Shown here one piece after another: positions 34,650 to 43,322 of a DNA stretch of 64,000 nucleotides (position 1 is its first letter; every line of letters begins with the position of its first letter). The stretch is taken from NCBI RefSeq assembly GCF_012223425.1, contig NZ_CP038799.1, positions 5,316,249 to 5,380,248 on the forward strand, written 5' to 3'. The stretch is from Mycolicibacterium frederiksbergense. Its GTDB lineage: Bacteria; Actinomycetota; Actinomycetes; Mycobacteriales; Mycobacteriaceae. The position numbers and the translations under genes were made by a program. The notes beneath the pieces were generated by a model. The model was not told where the DNA came from. It searched no databases and saw only the letters and a program-made list of their open reading frames with translations.

Positions 34650-35080
34650 GCCGATTTCACCAGGCAGTAGGTGTGGGCGCCCACGCCGTCGACGGTGCGC
34701 TCATCCTTCACCTCGTCATCGACGGTGATCCGGCACGACAGCGTGCTGCCATCGCCCTGCCCGGAAATGGTCGGGAACACCGAGGGCGCGGTGGTGCTCA
34801 GCGTGATCTCCCACGGCAACGTCACATTGTCGGCGCGCACCGGGCGCGCATCGAGATCCATGTAGTTCACATTGGCCGTCGCCCCGGGCTCGCCCCACAC
34901 CTCGTACTTGACGACCTTCGGGTCGAACGGCTCGGTGTCATCGGAGGCGCTGTTCTCGGTCGAGATATAGCCGGGGCCGGTGCCGAAGAACGTGCGCACC
35001 CGCATCACGGTGAACGTCGCCACCAGGACCACCGCCACGATGACCAGGGGGATCCACGCGCGTTTCAGAATCGTCGTCAT
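34646..35080 (-). CDS. MmpS-family membrane accessory protein
   Basis: A 144-residue protein with one N-terminal transmembrane helix (PLVIVAVVLVATFTVMRV) and a periplasmic beta-sandwich domain (VVKYEVWGEPGATANVNYMDLDARP, LPWEITLSTTAPSVFPTISGQGDGSTLSCRITVDDEV). This is the MmpS4/5 pattern. It is the first gene of the operon and works with the MmpL protein encoded immediately downstream. The upstream region has an iron-box-like sequence. Confidence 0.94.
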   Translation of the reverse strand: MTTILKRAWIPLVIVAVVLVATFTVMRVRTFFGTGPGYISTENSASDDTEPFDPKVVKYEVWGEPGATANVNYMDLDARPVRADNVTLPWEITLSTTAPSVFPTISGQGDGSTLSCRITVDDEVKDERTVDGVGAHTYCLVKSA

Positions 35081-35443
35081 CGTGAATCGAGTTCCCCGCT
35101 GCCTTTTCTCACCTCGTCGCGACCTCGGGAGTCGTTCAACACCGGTGCAGGCCGGCGACTTTGAAAACTCTCACCTTCGCCACAGGTTAGCTAAGGTAAG
35201 CGAGAGCTTAGCTCATATAACAGAGTTGCGCCCCCTCGATATTGTGCAGTCGCACAGCGCGCCGACCGGTGCCCGTTTTCATGCCCTCTATCAGCGGCGA
35301 TGTCATAGTGCACCACGCCCTCCGGTGCCGGCGCGCGGGCTCGGCGGAGCTTTCAGCAACCTCTCAGCCGGCCTCCGCGAGGCTCCTGTGACGCCACCCA
35401 CGGAATTCCGGTTTGCGCCGGATCGGGCCTACCCTTGTCGGTC
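35081..35443. other. divergent promoter region of mmpS and the secreted protein gene
   Basis: A 363-base region without a gene. Its first half is AT-rich and holds the iron-box-like element at 35184-35212 in the expected position for an mmpS promoter. The rest shows no recognisable element. Confidence 0.55.
35184..35212. promoter_or_regulatory. iron-box-like sequence with inverted repeat GCTAAG/CTTAGC
   Basis: AGGTTAGCTAAGGTAAGC resembles one side of the IdeR iron box (TTAGGTTAGGCTAACCTAA) but the second half is shifted and imperfect. GCTAAG (35190-35195) and CTTAGC (35207-35212) form a perfect inverted repeat. MmpS4/MmpL4 of M. tuberculosis is IdeR-controlled, so iron control is plausible; the match itself is weak. 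Confidence 0.4.
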
Positions 35444-35992
35444 ATGGGGTTCACAAAGCCGATGATCACCGCTGCCGGGCTGGCGCTCGCCGGACTGATC
35501 GCCGCGGGTCCGGCAGTCGCCGAGCCCGCCGAGCCGGCCCCGCCGGCTCCGCCCGTCAGCTCCGAACCTGCGCCCGATGCGCCGCCACCGGCCGCACCGT
35601 TGAACGTCATCGACAAGGACGGCACCTACCAGGTCGGCACCGATATCGTGCCCGGCGTCTATGCCTCCGCCGGTCCGTTCCCCGAGGGCACCTGCTCCTG
35701 GCGGCGGATGGCGCCGGTCGTCACCGAGGGCGAGCCCGGCGAGACGCTGGACCGGGCCTTCACCAAACAGCCCCAGATCGTCGAGATCAAGGCCGACGAC
35801 GGCTCGTTCAAAACCACCGGGTGCCAGACCTGGACGCTGACCAACCAGCCGCCACCCGCGCCCGGGATGTCTCCGGTGATGGCCGCGCTGCAGTGGAAGC
35901 TCTATATGGACACGCTGAACCGCAACGCCGCGCAGTTCGAGGCAAACCCGCCGCAACCTGCGCCCGCGCCGCCGGGTGCGCCCGGATCGTAA
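35444..35992 (+). CDS. secreted protein of unknown function with a conserved-looking core
   Basis: A 182-residue protein. The signal peptide (hydrophobic stretch to about residue 27) ends at VAEPA, followed by a Pro-rich linker. The core (NVIDKDGTYQVGTDIVPGVYASAGPFPEGTCSWRRM ... TTGCQTWTLTN) has two cysteines likely to pair. Similar cores occur in small exported mycobacterial proteins such as Rv1906c. The ATG at 35444 is used; a TTG lies 3 codons upstream. The C-terminus is Pro-rich. Confidence 0.8.
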   Translation: MGFTKPMITAAGLALAGLIAAGPAVAEPAEPAPPAPPVSSEPAPDAPPPAAPLNVIDKDGTYQVGTDIVPGVYASAGPFPEGTCSWRRMAPVVTEGEPGETLDRAFTKQPQIVEIKADDGSFKTTGCQTWTLTNQPPPAPGMSPVMAALQWKLYMDTLNRNAAQFEANPPQPAPAPPGAPGS

Positions 35993-36146
35993 AGCTTCAG
36001 CAACGGCCCGTTTTCGGCCTCACCCAGCCGAGCCGGTAGCGCTGTTATTCTTCGATCACTGCCGGCTGCCTGGACGTTGGGGAGCGGTCCGCCCGGCCAG
36101 CGCGCGTAAGCGTAAGTGAAAAGCCGGAACTCGGGGAAAGAGTGTT

Positions 36147-37334
36147 GTGCGTAGCGGAGAAATCAAGGCCCTCACCGGTCTTCGTTTCTTCGCCGCAATC
36201 TGGGTCGTGCTGTTCCACTTTCGCCCGCTGCTCGCGCAGGCGGTGCCGGATGTCAGTTCCGCGCTGGCGCCCGTGCTCGACAGCGGCGCACAGGGCGTCG
36301 ATCTGTTCTTCATCCTGAGCGGTTTCGTACTGGCCTGGAACTATCTGGACCGGATGGGTCCGTCCTGGTCGACCCGCGACACCCTGCATTTCCTGTGGAT
36401 GCGGCTGGCCAGGGTGTGGCCGGTCTATCTGGTGACCCTGCATCTGGCCGCGCTGTGGATCATCTTCACCCTCAACGTCGGGCACGTCCCGGCAGAGAAC
36501 GCCGACACCCTGACCGCGACCAGCTACATACGTCAGCTCTTCCTGGTGCAACTGTGGTTCCAGCCTTACTTCGACGGCTCCAGCTGGGACGGCCCGGCCT
36601 GGTCGATCAGCGCCGAGTGGCTGGCGTACCTGACCTTCGGCTTCCTGGCGCTGGTCATCTTCCGGCTGGCGCGGGCCACCCGCGCGCGCAGCCTGCTTCT
36701 GCTGGCGTTCGCGACGACCCTGCCGCCGGTGATGTTCCTGCTGGCCAGCGGCCAGTTCTACACGCCGTGGAGCTGGTTGCCCCGCATCCTGCTGCAGTTC
36801 ACCGCCGGAGTGATCGCCTGCGCGGCGGTGCGCCGGCTCGATCCCGGCGATCGCACCCGGATGCTGGCGGGCGCGGGTTCGATACTCCTGTTAGGGGCGA
36901 TCATCGGCACGCTGTACTGGCTGGACGGGCATCCCATTCCTGGGGTGATGGACAGCGGCGGCGTGGTGGATCTGCTGTTCGTCCCGCTGGTCGTGATGCT
37001 GTCCATCGGGGCGGGCACGCTGCCCGCGCTGCTGTCGACCCGCATTCTGGTCTATGGCGGGCAGATCTCGTTCAGCCTGTACATGGTTCATGAGCTGGTG
37101 CACACCGCGTGGAACTGGGCAGCAGAGCAGTTCGCGTTGGTGTTGGCGTCCCCGGCCGGGCCGTGGTGGTTGACCGCGATCTTCGCGGTGACGCTGGCCT
37201 GCGCGGCGCTGCTGTATCACGTGGTGGAGGAGCCGGCCCGGCATTGGATGCGCCGCATGGTCGACATCCGGGGAACCGTGCCCAGAATGCAGGCGGCCGA
37301 CACCGACCGCACCGAGTCCAGATTGTCGGCCTGA
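36147..37334 (+). CDS. acyltransferase 3 family membrane protein (OafA/YrhL type)
   Basis: A 395-residue integral membrane O-acyltransferase with 10-11 hydrophobic segments. The start is typical (GEIKALTGLRFFAAIWVVLFHFRPL), with the conserved His of the active site, then AQGVDLFFILSGFVLAWNYLDR, WSISAEWLAYLTFG and FSLYMVHELVH. Such proteins transfer acyl groups to sugars or lipids on the outer side of the membrane. The following SGNH hydrolase is a natural partner, since many family members carry or work with an SGNH domain. Confidence 0.92.
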   Translation: MRSGEIKALTGLRFFAAIWVVLFHFRPLLAQAVPDVSSALAPVLDSGAQGVDLFFILSGFVLAWNYLDRMGPSWSTRDTLHFLWMRLARVWPVYLVTLHLAALWIIFTLNVGHVPAENADTLTATSYIRQLFLVQLWFQPYFDGSSWDGPAWSISAEWLAYLTFGFLALVIFRLARATRARSLLLLAFATTLPPVMFLLASGQFYTPWSWLPRILLQFTAGVIACAAVRRLDPGDRTRMLAGAGSILLLGAIIGTLYWLDGHPIPGVMDSGGVVDLLFVPLVVMLSIGAGTLPALLSTRILVYGGQISFSLYMVHELVHTAWNWAAEQFALVLASPAGPWWLTAIFAVTLACAALLYHVVEEPARHWMRRMVDIRGTVPRMQAADTDRTESRLSA

Positions 37335-37409
37335 CGCGAATGCTTCTGTGCGGCAGTTTATCTGCGTGGTCCAGTACGCTTACGCGGGTACTTCAAGCAG
37401 GAGGATGTC

Positions 37410-38093
37410 GTGCGTCGTGTGGCCGGTCTGGTGGTCTCGCTTGCGCTGTTGGTCACCGCTGTACCGCTCGCGGCACCGTCGGTGCAGCTCGCCGGGCGGG
37501 AATCAGCGCTCAGCCGGGTCGCCGTCATCAGCGACTCCTACACCACCGGCACCGACCTCGGCGGTCTCGGCGTCAATGGCTGGCCGGCGCTGGCCTGGCG
37601 GATCCTGGCCGATCAGGGCAGGCCGGTCGCGGCCGACGTCGCGGCCGAGGGGCGTGCCGGCTACGGGGTGCGCGGAGATCACAACAGCACGTTCGGTGAC
37701 CTGACCGCTCGGGCTGTCCGGCCCGATGATGCTCTGGTGGTGTTCTTCGGGTCCCGCAATGACCAGCCGGTCGACGCGGTAGATGTGGCCGGATTGGCCA
37801 GAAGCGCTTTCGATCTCGCGCGGCACCGGGCGCCGGCGGCGCGCTTGCTGGTGATCGGGCCACCGTGGCCCACCGCAGACGTTCCCGTTCGGATCACCCA
37901 GATCCGGGATGCCCTGTCCATCGTCGCCATGGCGTCGGGGGCCCGATTCGTGGATCCGCTCGCCGAACGCTGGTTTGTCGGCAGACCCGATCTGATCGCC
38001 GTCGACGGAGTGCACCCCACCGATGGCGGGCATCGCTATCTGGCCGAGCGGATCGCCGGACTCATTGCGGCGGAGCTGCCTCCGGTCCGCTAG
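37410..38093 (+). CDS. exported SGNH/GDSL hydrolase
   Basis: A 227-residue protein with a signal peptide and the SGNH blocks: VAVISDSYTTG (Ser), YGVRGDHNS (Gly), GSRND (Asn) and DGVHPTDGGH (Asp-His). It is probably an extracytoplasmic esterase or acetyl transferase. The GTG has AGGAGG 4-9 bases upstream. It follows the acyltransferase-3 gene by 75 bases and probably completes an acyl transfer system with it. Confidence 0.9.
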   Translation: MRRVAGLVVSLALLVTAVPLAAPSVQLAGRESALSRVAVISDSYTTGTDLGGLGVNGWPALAWRILADQGRPVAADVAAEGRAGYGVRGDHNSTFGDLTARAVRPDDALVVFFGSRNDQPVDAVDVAGLARSAFDLARHRAPAARLLVIGPPWPTADVPVRITQIRDALSIVAMASGARFVDPLAERWFVGRPDLIAVDGVHPTDGGHRYLAERIAGLIAAELPPVR

Positions 38094-38749
38094 GCGTGCG
38101 CGCGGCGGCGTGCCTTGTCCTTCAACGGTTCCGGCAGGGCGTCGGCGACGAGCAGTGACGGCAGCAGGCTTGGATCCTTCATCATCGCGCGGAACACCAG
38201 CGCGATCGTCACATCATGGCCGGGGCGCTCCAGGATCTCGATCGAATCGCCGGCACGCACCACTCCGGGCGTGATGATGCGCAGATAGGCACCGGGCACA
38301 CCACGATCGGTGAATCGCTTGATCCAGTTGTCGATCTCCAGCCACGACGAGAACGTCCGGCACGGTGTGCGGGGCCGGGTCACCTCCAGGACCAGGCCGC
38401 CGTCTCCGACGCGCCAACGTTCACCGACGACCGCGTTCGTGACGTCGATGCCCGCCGTGGTCAGGTTCTCCCCGAAGGCGCCGTTGCCGATCTGCCGGTC
38501 GAGTTCGCTCTCCCAGGCATCGAGATCCTCCCTGGCGTAGGCGTACACGGCTTGATCGTCGCCGCCGTGGTGCTTCTGCTCGCTCACCAGATCGCCCACC
38601 AACCCGCTGCCCAGACCACCACGCATCGGACCGGGCGGGCGCACCTCGACGGCGGTATCGGTGGGGCGCTTGTCGATGCCGGTCGGCTTCTTGAGGGTGT
38701 CGGGGTTGGTCCGCGGATGGGCGATGTTCACTGTCAGCACGCTCGACAT
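38090..38749 (-). CDS. MOSC domain protein
   Basis: A 219-residue MOSC-domain protein (molybdenum cofactor sulfurase C-terminal type). It has FGENLTTAGIDVTNAVVGERWRVGDGGLVLEVTRPRTPCRTF with the conserved Cys, and WIKRFTDRGVPGAYLRIITPGVV. These proteins bind molybdenum cofactor and reduce N-hydroxylated compounds or act in thiol transfer. The gene converges with the SGNH gene and overlaps it by 4 bases. Confidence 0.9.
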   Translation of the reverse strand: MSSVLTVNIAHPRTNPDTLKKPTGIDKRPTDTAVEVRPPGPMRGGLGSGLVGDLVSEQKHHGGDDQAVYAYAREDLDAWESELDRQIGNGAFGENLTTAGIDVTNAVVGERWRVGDGGLVLEVTRPRTPCRTFSSWLEIDNWIKRFTDRGVPGAYLRIITPGVVRAGDSIEILERPGHDVTIALVFRAMMKDPSLLPSLLVADALPEPLKDKARRRAHA

Positions 38750-38803
38750 GCGGTCAGCCTAGTGGCACCCGGACGGTACGGCCTTCCGCATAACCTGACA
38801 CCC

Positions 38804-39946
38804 ATGTTCGTCACTCCGCACTACGGCGACGGAGCCCTCGCCGATCTGGTCCCCTCGGTGCTCGGCGTCCTGGGGGTGGCCGGGGAAACCGACCGGGTCG
38901 GGCTGGGTCTCGACGGCGTGCGGCGGGTGGCGATCCTGCTCATCGACGGTATGGGTGCCGAACTGGTCGCCGCCCGCCGCGAGGTCGCGCCGTTCCTGGC
39001 GGCCCGGACCGCGCAGTCGCTGACGGCGGGGTTTCCCAGCACCACGGCGGCCAGCCTGGCCTCGCTGGGCACCGGCCTGCCCGCCGGGGAGCACGGCCTG
39101 GTCGGTTACCTGCTGGCGGTGCCCGATCACGATCGGTTGATGAACCCGCTCAAATGGCGGCTGATGGGCGAGGGGCCGAAGGTCGATCTGCTCAAAGAGA
39201 TCGTTCCCGAGCAGTTTCAGCCGGTGGCGACCGCGTTCGAGCGGGCAGCTGCCGACGGCGTGGTGGTGACGCAGGTGGCGCCGATGTATCAGGCGGGTTC
39301 GGGTCTGACCCGGGCGGCATTGCGCGGCGGCGAGTTCCGGCCCACCTTCTCGTCCGGGGACCTGGTTGACGGGGTGGTCGGTGCGCTCGGTGCGGGGGAC
39401 CGCAGCCTCGTCTACGCCTATCACGGTGACCTGGATCTGACGGGTCACGTGCGCGGGCCCGCCTCGGAATCGTGGGCGCTGGAATTGCAGCAGATCGACC
39501 TGACCGTCCGCCTCATCGCCGAGCGGTTGCCGCCCGGTTCCGCCCTGATCGTCACCGCGGACCACGGCATGGTCCACGTGGAGGATCCGGTCGACTTCGA
39601 TCACCGCGCCGAACTGCGCGCCGGTGTGCGGGGGCTGGGCGGGGAACCGCGTGCGCGGCATGTGTACACCGAACCCGGGGCCGCACCGGATGTGGCGGCG
39701 GCCTGGCGGGCGGCGCTCGGCGACGACTTCACCGTCCTCACCAGGGCCGAGGTGATCGGCGCCGGTTGGTTCGGCCCGACCGTGCAGGCGCGCGTCGAGC
39801 CCCGCATCGGAGATGTCGTGGTGGTGGCCAACGGTGATCGGGCGATCATCCGCTCGGGTGCCGAGCCGTTGCAATCGCAGCTGGTCGGTCACCACGGATC
39901 GCTGACACCGGCTGAAATGCTGGTGCCGCTGTACACAATTCGATGA
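38804..39946 (+). CDS. alkaline phosphatase superfamily phosphodiesterase / nucleotide pyrophosphatase
   Basis: A 380-residue cytoplasmic enzyme. The metal ligand region LLIDGMGAEL is followed by the Thr nucleophile in GFPSTTAASLASLGTGLPAGEHGLVGY, then YHGDLDLTGHVRG and TADHGMV with further ligands. This is the nucleotide pyrophosphatase/phosphodiesterase pattern. It probably hydrolyses a phosphodiester; the substrate is unknown. The ATG at 38804 is the start that matches the family. Confidence 0.9.
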   Translation: MFVTPHYGDGALADLVPSVLGVLGVAGETDRVGLGLDGVRRVAILLIDGMGAELVAARREVAPFLAARTAQSLTAGFPSTTAASLASLGTGLPAGEHGLVGYLLAVPDHDRLMNPLKWRLMGEGPKVDLLKEIVPEQFQPVATAFERAAADGVVVTQVAPMYQAGSGLTRAALRGGEFRPTFSSGDLVDGVVGALGAGDRSLVYAYHGDLDLTGHVRGPASESWALELQQIDLTVRLIAERLPPGSALIVTADHGMVHVEDPVDFDHRAELRAGVRGLGGEPRARHVYTEPGAAPDVAAAWRAALGDDFTVLTRAEVIGAGWFGPTVQARVEPRIGDVVVVANGDRAIIRSGAEPLQSQLVGHHGSLTPAEMLVPLYTIR

Positions 39947-40022
39947 TGTCCCCGCCGCCGGCTCGATTATTTCCCCGTCGCTGCTCTCGCGCCGGCAAGA
40001 ACTCGGCTAGCGTGCAGGTCTT

Positions 40023-40982
40023 GTGCAGACGCTGATCGATCTGGACACCGCTGCGGTGTTCGCCATCCCCATGCGTGACGGCACCACCATGCACGAAGGC
40101 GTCCTCGTGGAGGGACCGCAGGGCTGGGGGGAGTTCAGCCCACCGCCCGGGTGCCCGGACCATCTGCTCGTGCGCTGGCTCACGGCCGCCACCGAACCCG
40201 GCACCGTCGGCTGGCCGGACGCCCGGCGCGGACGTGTGCCCGTAGCGGTGACCGTTCCCGTGACGGATCCGGCGCGGGCCCATGACGTGGTCGTGGCTTC
40301 GGACTGCCGGACGGCTGCGGTCGAGGTGGCCGATCCGGCGTGCACGCTCGGAGACGATGTCGCCAGAATCGCCGCGGTGCGCGACGCGCTGGGCCCGGAC
40401 GGCATCATCCGCTGTGACGCCAAGGGCAGGTGGTCGGTCGATGCTGCGGTGACCGCGGTCCCGGCGCTCGATCGTGCCGCGGGCGGCCTCGAGTTCGTCG
40501 AGCAGCCATGCCGGGGCATCGCGGAACTCTCCGCGGTGCGACGACGGGTCGATGTCCGGATCGCCATCGCCGATTCGCTGGAGCGGGCGTTGGGCGATCC
40601 GGGGCTGGCCGAGGCCGCCGATATCGCTGTGCTGCAGTGCGGGTCACTCGGCGGGGCGCGACGGGCGCTGCGCATCGCCGAAGCGTGTGGGCTGCCATGC
40701 TCGGTCACCTCGGGGGTGGAGACCAGTATCGGGGTGGCGGTCGGCGTGGCGCTGGCCGGCGCATTGCCCGAGCTTCCGTTCGCCGGCACCCTGGGCTCGG
40801 GCTCGTTGCTGGACGGGGACCTGGTGGCCGACTCGCGCAGGCTGATTCCGATCGATGGATTTCTGCCGGTCGCGCCCATGTCACCGGCGCCGCTGCCCGA
40901 GCTGCTGGACCGGTATTCGGTCATCGATCCGGCCCGAATCCGGTGGTGGCGTTCCCGGCTGGAAAGCGCGATTGCACAATGA
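40023..40982 (+). CDS. MenC-like enolase superfamily protein with altered active site
   Basis: A 319-residue protein clearly in the o-succinylbenzoate synthase (MenC) branch of the enolase superfamily. It has the family layout GWGEFSPPPG, IRCDAKGRW, FVEQPC, LGGARRALRIAEACGLPC and GVALAGALPELPF. The KxK motif expected in the second barrel strand reads AVE, and the lysine expected before the LGG loop reads Q (VLQCGSLGG). The ADE metal region reads IADS. Both catalytic lysines therefore appear lost. It is probably not a working MenC. It ends 4 bases before the P450 start, so the two share an operon. Confidence 0.82.
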   Translation: MQTLIDLDTAAVFAIPMRDGTTMHEGVLVEGPQGWGEFSPPPGCPDHLLVRWLTAATEPGTVGWPDARRGRVPVAVTVPVTDPARAHDVVVASDCRTAAVEVADPACTLGDDVARIAAVRDALGPDGIIRCDAKGRWSVDAAVTAVPALDRAAGGLEFVEQPCRGIAELSAVRRRVDVRIAIADSLERALGDPGLAEAADIAVLQCGSLGGARRALRIAEACGLPCSVTSGVETSIGVAVGVALAGALPELPFAGTLGSGSLLDGDLVADSRRLIPIDGFLPVAPMSPAPLPELLDRYSVIDPARIRWWRSRLESAIAQ

Positions 40983-40986
40983 GGAG

Positions 40987-42243
40987 ATGACTTCGGTGTC
41001 CGAACCGGCGGTCCTGCTCGGGCAGGCCCTTGCCCCGTCCAACCGCGTCGACCCCTATCCGGCGTACCGCGCGCTGCGCGAACACGGTCCGCTGCAGATC
41101 CCCGAGATCAGCCTGACGGTGTTGACCTCGTACGCCGACTGCGACGCCGCGATCCGGCATCCGGCGTCGTCGAGTGACCGGATGAAGTCGGCCATCGCGC
41201 AACGCCAGATCGCTGCCGGTGAGGAACCGCGACCGTTCGGACTGGCCGGACTGGTCGACAAGCGCCGCACCCCGGCCTTCCTTTTCCTTGATCCGCCCGA
41301 CCACACCCGGCTGCGCAAACTGGTGGCCAAGGCATTCGCGCCCCGGGTGATCAACGAGCTGCGCAATGAGATCGTCGCCACCGTCGATGGCCTACTCGAC
41401 GCCGCGGAGGAACGCGGCGAGTTCGACGCCGTCAGCGGCCTGGCCTACCCAATCGCGGTGGCGGTGATCTGCCGGCTGCTCGGTGTACCCGTTGAGGATG
41501 AACCCAAGTTCGGGCACGCCTCCACCCTGCTCGCGCAGACCGTGGACCCGTTCCTCACCGCGACCGGCGATGTGCCGGAGGGGTTCACCGACCGCATCGA
41601 GGCCGGAAAATGGCTGCGGAAGTACTTCCGCGAGCTGATCAGCCGCCGCCGCAGCAGTCCCGGCGATGACCTGATATCCGCGATGATCGCGGTCGAGGAG
41701 TCCGGTGATCAGCTCAGCGAGGACGAGATCATCTCGACCTGCAATCTGCTGCTGATCGCCGGACACGAGTCGACGGTGAGCCTGATGGCGACCTCGGTGC
41801 TGGCGATGCTGCGGGATCGCACGCAATGGGCGGCGCTGGGGGCCGATCCGTCGCGGGCGCTGCGCGTCATCGAGGAGACGCTGCGTTTCGATCCGCCCGC
41901 TCAGCTGCTGGGTCGGGTGGCGGCCGAGGAGATGCGGCTGGGGGACACCGTGATTCCCCAGGGCGACACCATCATCGTGCTGTTGGCCGCCGCGCACCGT
42001 GACCCGGCAGCCAACCCCAACCCCGATGTCTTCGATCCCGACCGGGCCACCATCAGGCATTTGGGTTTCGGACACGGCGCCCACTTCTGTCTCGGTGCGC
42101 CGCTGGTGCGGCTGGAAGCCTCAATCGCCTTGTCTGCCGTGACACAGCGTTTCCCGAAGGCCGAACTCGGCGGTGACCCGCGGTACAAACCGAATGTGAC
42201 GCTGCGCGGCATGCTGTCGTTGCCGGTCAGCGTGTCGGGCTGA
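40987..42243 (+). CDS. cytochrome P450
   Basis: A 418-residue P450 with the I-helix AGHEST, ExxR (EETLRFDPP), and the heme loop FGHGAHFCLGAPLVRLE. GAGGAG lies directly before the ATG. It is a soluble bacterial class I P450 needing ferredoxin and reductase partners not found nearby. The subfamily could not be assigned. It is coupled to the MenC-like gene with a 4-base gap, so a joint function is possible. Confidence 0.93.
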   Translation: MTSVSEPAVLLGQALAPSNRVDPYPAYRALREHGPLQIPEISLTVLTSYADCDAAIRHPASSSDRMKSAIAQRQIAAGEEPRPFGLAGLVDKRRTPAFLFLDPPDHTRLRKLVAKAFAPRVINELRNEIVATVDGLLDAAEERGEFDAVSGLAYPIAVAVICRLLGVPVEDEPKFGHASTLLAQTVDPFLTATGDVPEGFTDRIEAGKWLRKYFRELISRRRSSPGDDLISAMIAVEESGDQLSEDEIISTCNLLLIAGHESTVSLMATSVLAMLRDRTQWAALGADPSRALRVIEETLRFDPPAQLLGRVAAEEMRLGDTVIPQGDTIIVLLAAAHRDPAANPNPDVFDPDRATIRHLGFGHGAHFCLGAPLVRLEASIALSAVTQRFPKAELGGDPRYKPNVTLRGMLSLPVSVSG

Positions 42244-42355
42244 GCTGCATCGCTTCGCGGTCAAAAGGGCGGCGGGTCGCTGTCGTTGTCGGCGCGTTCG
42301 AGGGCGAGTTCTAGTTGGTTGCGTGCGCGTTCGGTGTTGATGCGTTGGGCGCGGT

Positions 42356-42358
42356 CCT
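42356..42358. repeat. target site duplication CCT, left copy
   Basis: CCT immediately precedes the terminal TGAACCGTCC of the IS and is repeated at 43698-43700 directly after the other end. IS3 elements make 3-4 base duplications. Confidence 0.85.
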
Positions 42359-42389
42359 TGAACCGTCCTGGTCTGGATGGAGACCTCGG

Positions 42390-43322
42390 TTATGCCACCT
42401 CTGTTGTTGAGGCGACGGTGTGACGGTACCGGTCCTCGTACTCCGAGGGCGAGAGATAGCCCAGGGCCGAGTGCAGGCGGGTGGTGTTGTACCAATGCAC
42501 CCAGGCGGCGGTTTCGCGTTCCACCTCGGCGCGCCCGGTCCAGGACTGGGCCCGATTGATCAACTCGGTCTTGTAGAGACCGATCGCTGATTCCATCAGT
42601 GCATTGTCCAAAGCATCACCGACCGAGCCGATCGATCCTGCGATTCCCGAGTCATGCAGAGCATCGGTGAAGACCAGCGATGTGTACTGACTTCCGGCAT
42701 CGGAGTGATGGATCAAACCCGTTGTCGTAAAACGGAAATCGGTTCTGCGACGGGTGAACACAGCCTGTTCGAGCACGCTGTGAACGAGCGGTGTCGCCTT
42801 GGTCGACATCACCCGCCACCCCAGAATTCGGCGTGAGTACACATCCACGCAGAACGCGGTGTAGACGAATCCCGCCAAGGTCCAGGTGTAGGTGAAATCG
42901 GCCACCCACCATTGATCAGGCCGTCTCGGAGCACCCCACTGGCGGGCGATCAGATCGGGATGGCGCGGTGCGCCCGGATCAGCGGTCGTGGTGACCGTGG
43001 TGCGCCGCCGGCCACGAACGGCTCCGCTGATGCCGCAGATGCCCATCAGCCGGCTGACCTGGTCACGGCCCACATCATGGCCTGCATGTTTCATCGCGTG
43101 CCACATCTTGCGGACCCCGTAAAGCCGCCGGTTGGACACAAACAACCGGTGCACGGTGTTGGCGGCGTGCGCCTCGGTCCAGGCAGTGTCGCTGACCGGG
43201 CCGCGGGCTTTGGCCGCGTAATAGGTGGACGGGGCGATCTTGACGCCGTAGCTGGTGAGCACGGTGCAGATCGGGTCGACCCCGAACTGGTGACGGTGGG
43301 CATCGATGTAATCGATGATCAC
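42390..43322 (-). CDS. IS3-family transposase OrfB (catalytic)
   Basis: A 310-residue integrase-core protein with the DDE residues in VADFTYTWTLAG, HHSDAGSQYTS and LMESAIGLYKTELI, and the family end GYLSPSEYEDRY. The GTG start overlaps the orfA stop (GTGA). Its frame is -1 relative to orfA, so an OrfAB fusion by programmed frameshift is likely. The T5C run near 43364 is a possible slippage site. Confidence 0.95.
   Translation of the reverse strand: MIIDYIDAHRHQFGVDPICTVLTSYGVKIAPSTYYAAKARGPVSDTAWTEAHAANTVHRLFVSNRRLYGVRKMWHAMKHAGHDVGRDQVSRLMGICGISGAVRGRRRTTVTTTADPGAPRHPDLIARQWGAPRRPDQWWVADFTYTWTLAGFVYTAFCVDVYSRRILGWRVMSTKATPLVHSVLEQAVFTRRRTDFRFTTTGLIHHSDAGSQYTSLVFTDALHDSGIAGSIGSVGDALDNALMESAIGLYKTELINRAQSWTGRAEVERETAAWVHWYNTTRLHSALGYLSPSEYEDRYRHTVASTTEVA

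Noticed and set aside
32064..34670. Long open frames opposite mmpL
   Set aside because: They are rich in His/Arg/Asp as expected of antisense GC-rich frames, while the minus strand encodes a clear MmpL.
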